DNA of 13,857 bases from Anaerolineaceae bacterium UBA6107 (GTDB lineage: Bacteria; Chloroflexota; Anaerolineae; Anaerolineales; Anaerolineaceae), in assembly GCA_002428455.1 (NCBI GenBank), contig DIWL01000068.1, forward strand, positions 44,614 through 58,470. Direction: 5' to 3'. Every line of letters starts with the position of its first letter. Positions within the stretch are counted from its first letter, which is position 1. The notes beneath the pieces are model-generated. The model was not told the origin of the DNA. It saw nothing but the letters and a program-made list of their open reading frames with translations, and searched no databases. A program made the translations under genes and the position numbers. Below, one piece after another: positions 13,847-13,857 of the stretch.

Positions 13847-13857
13847 TCCCCAAAACC

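Overview
The window most resembles the chromosome of a Chloroflexota bacterium, probably Anaerolineae-like. This is an inference. It rests on a type 2 isopentenyl-diphosphate isomerase, a Tad/Flp pilus locus with no outer-membrane secretin genes, a receiver-fused TadZ, and a YdjI-like SPFH protein beside a helical partner. No rRNA, tRNA or other taxonomic marker is present, so the phylum stays provisional. All genes look intact except the first, which is cut by the left edge. There is no insertion sequence, integrase or CRISPR array.

Left part (1-2750): a partial minus-strand idi2/fni diverges from a small acyl carrier protein gene. Their shared 137-bp spacer holds a good promoter, short direct and inverted repeats, and an extended -10 that would make the idi2 mRNA leaderless. 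The acp gene ends at a terminator placed between it and the convergent sucCD operon (succinyl-CoA synthetase, 4-bp gene overlap).

Middle left (2790-4500): a minus-strand two-gene operon encodes a helical protein of unknown function and an SPFH/Band-7 protein of the YdjI type that ends in an excisionase-like helix-turn-helix. A strong terminator closes it, with the likely sucC promoter just beyond.

Middle (4530-7390): a visibly AT-rich pair of convergent genes encodes polytopic membrane proteins. One is a GT-C-like protein with a soluble C-terminal domain and the other a GT87/DUF2029-type glycosyltransferase. Both are probably lipid-linked sugar transferases.

Right part (7470-13846): a Tad pilus locus on the plus strand. 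Two 51-residue Flp prepilin genes, each with its own promoter and ribosome binding site, end at a 19-bp perfect hairpin. A second unit follows in tight order: cpaB, tadZ/cpaE with an apparently functional receiver domain, tadA/cpaF, tadB and tadC. In the expected machine TadA powers pilin polymerisation, TadB and TadC form the inner platform, TadZ positions it, and CpaB assists on the outer face. The prepilin peptidase, secretin and minor pilins are not in this window. The right edge falls 11 bp after tadC, so the operon may continue.

The most notable points are the SPFH-HTH fusion with its unknown partner, the ACP with an altered recognition helix, the leaderless idi2 with operator-like repeats, the receiver-TadZ with a Cys in the Walker A lysine position, and the AT-rich glycosyltransferase pair beside the pilin genes.
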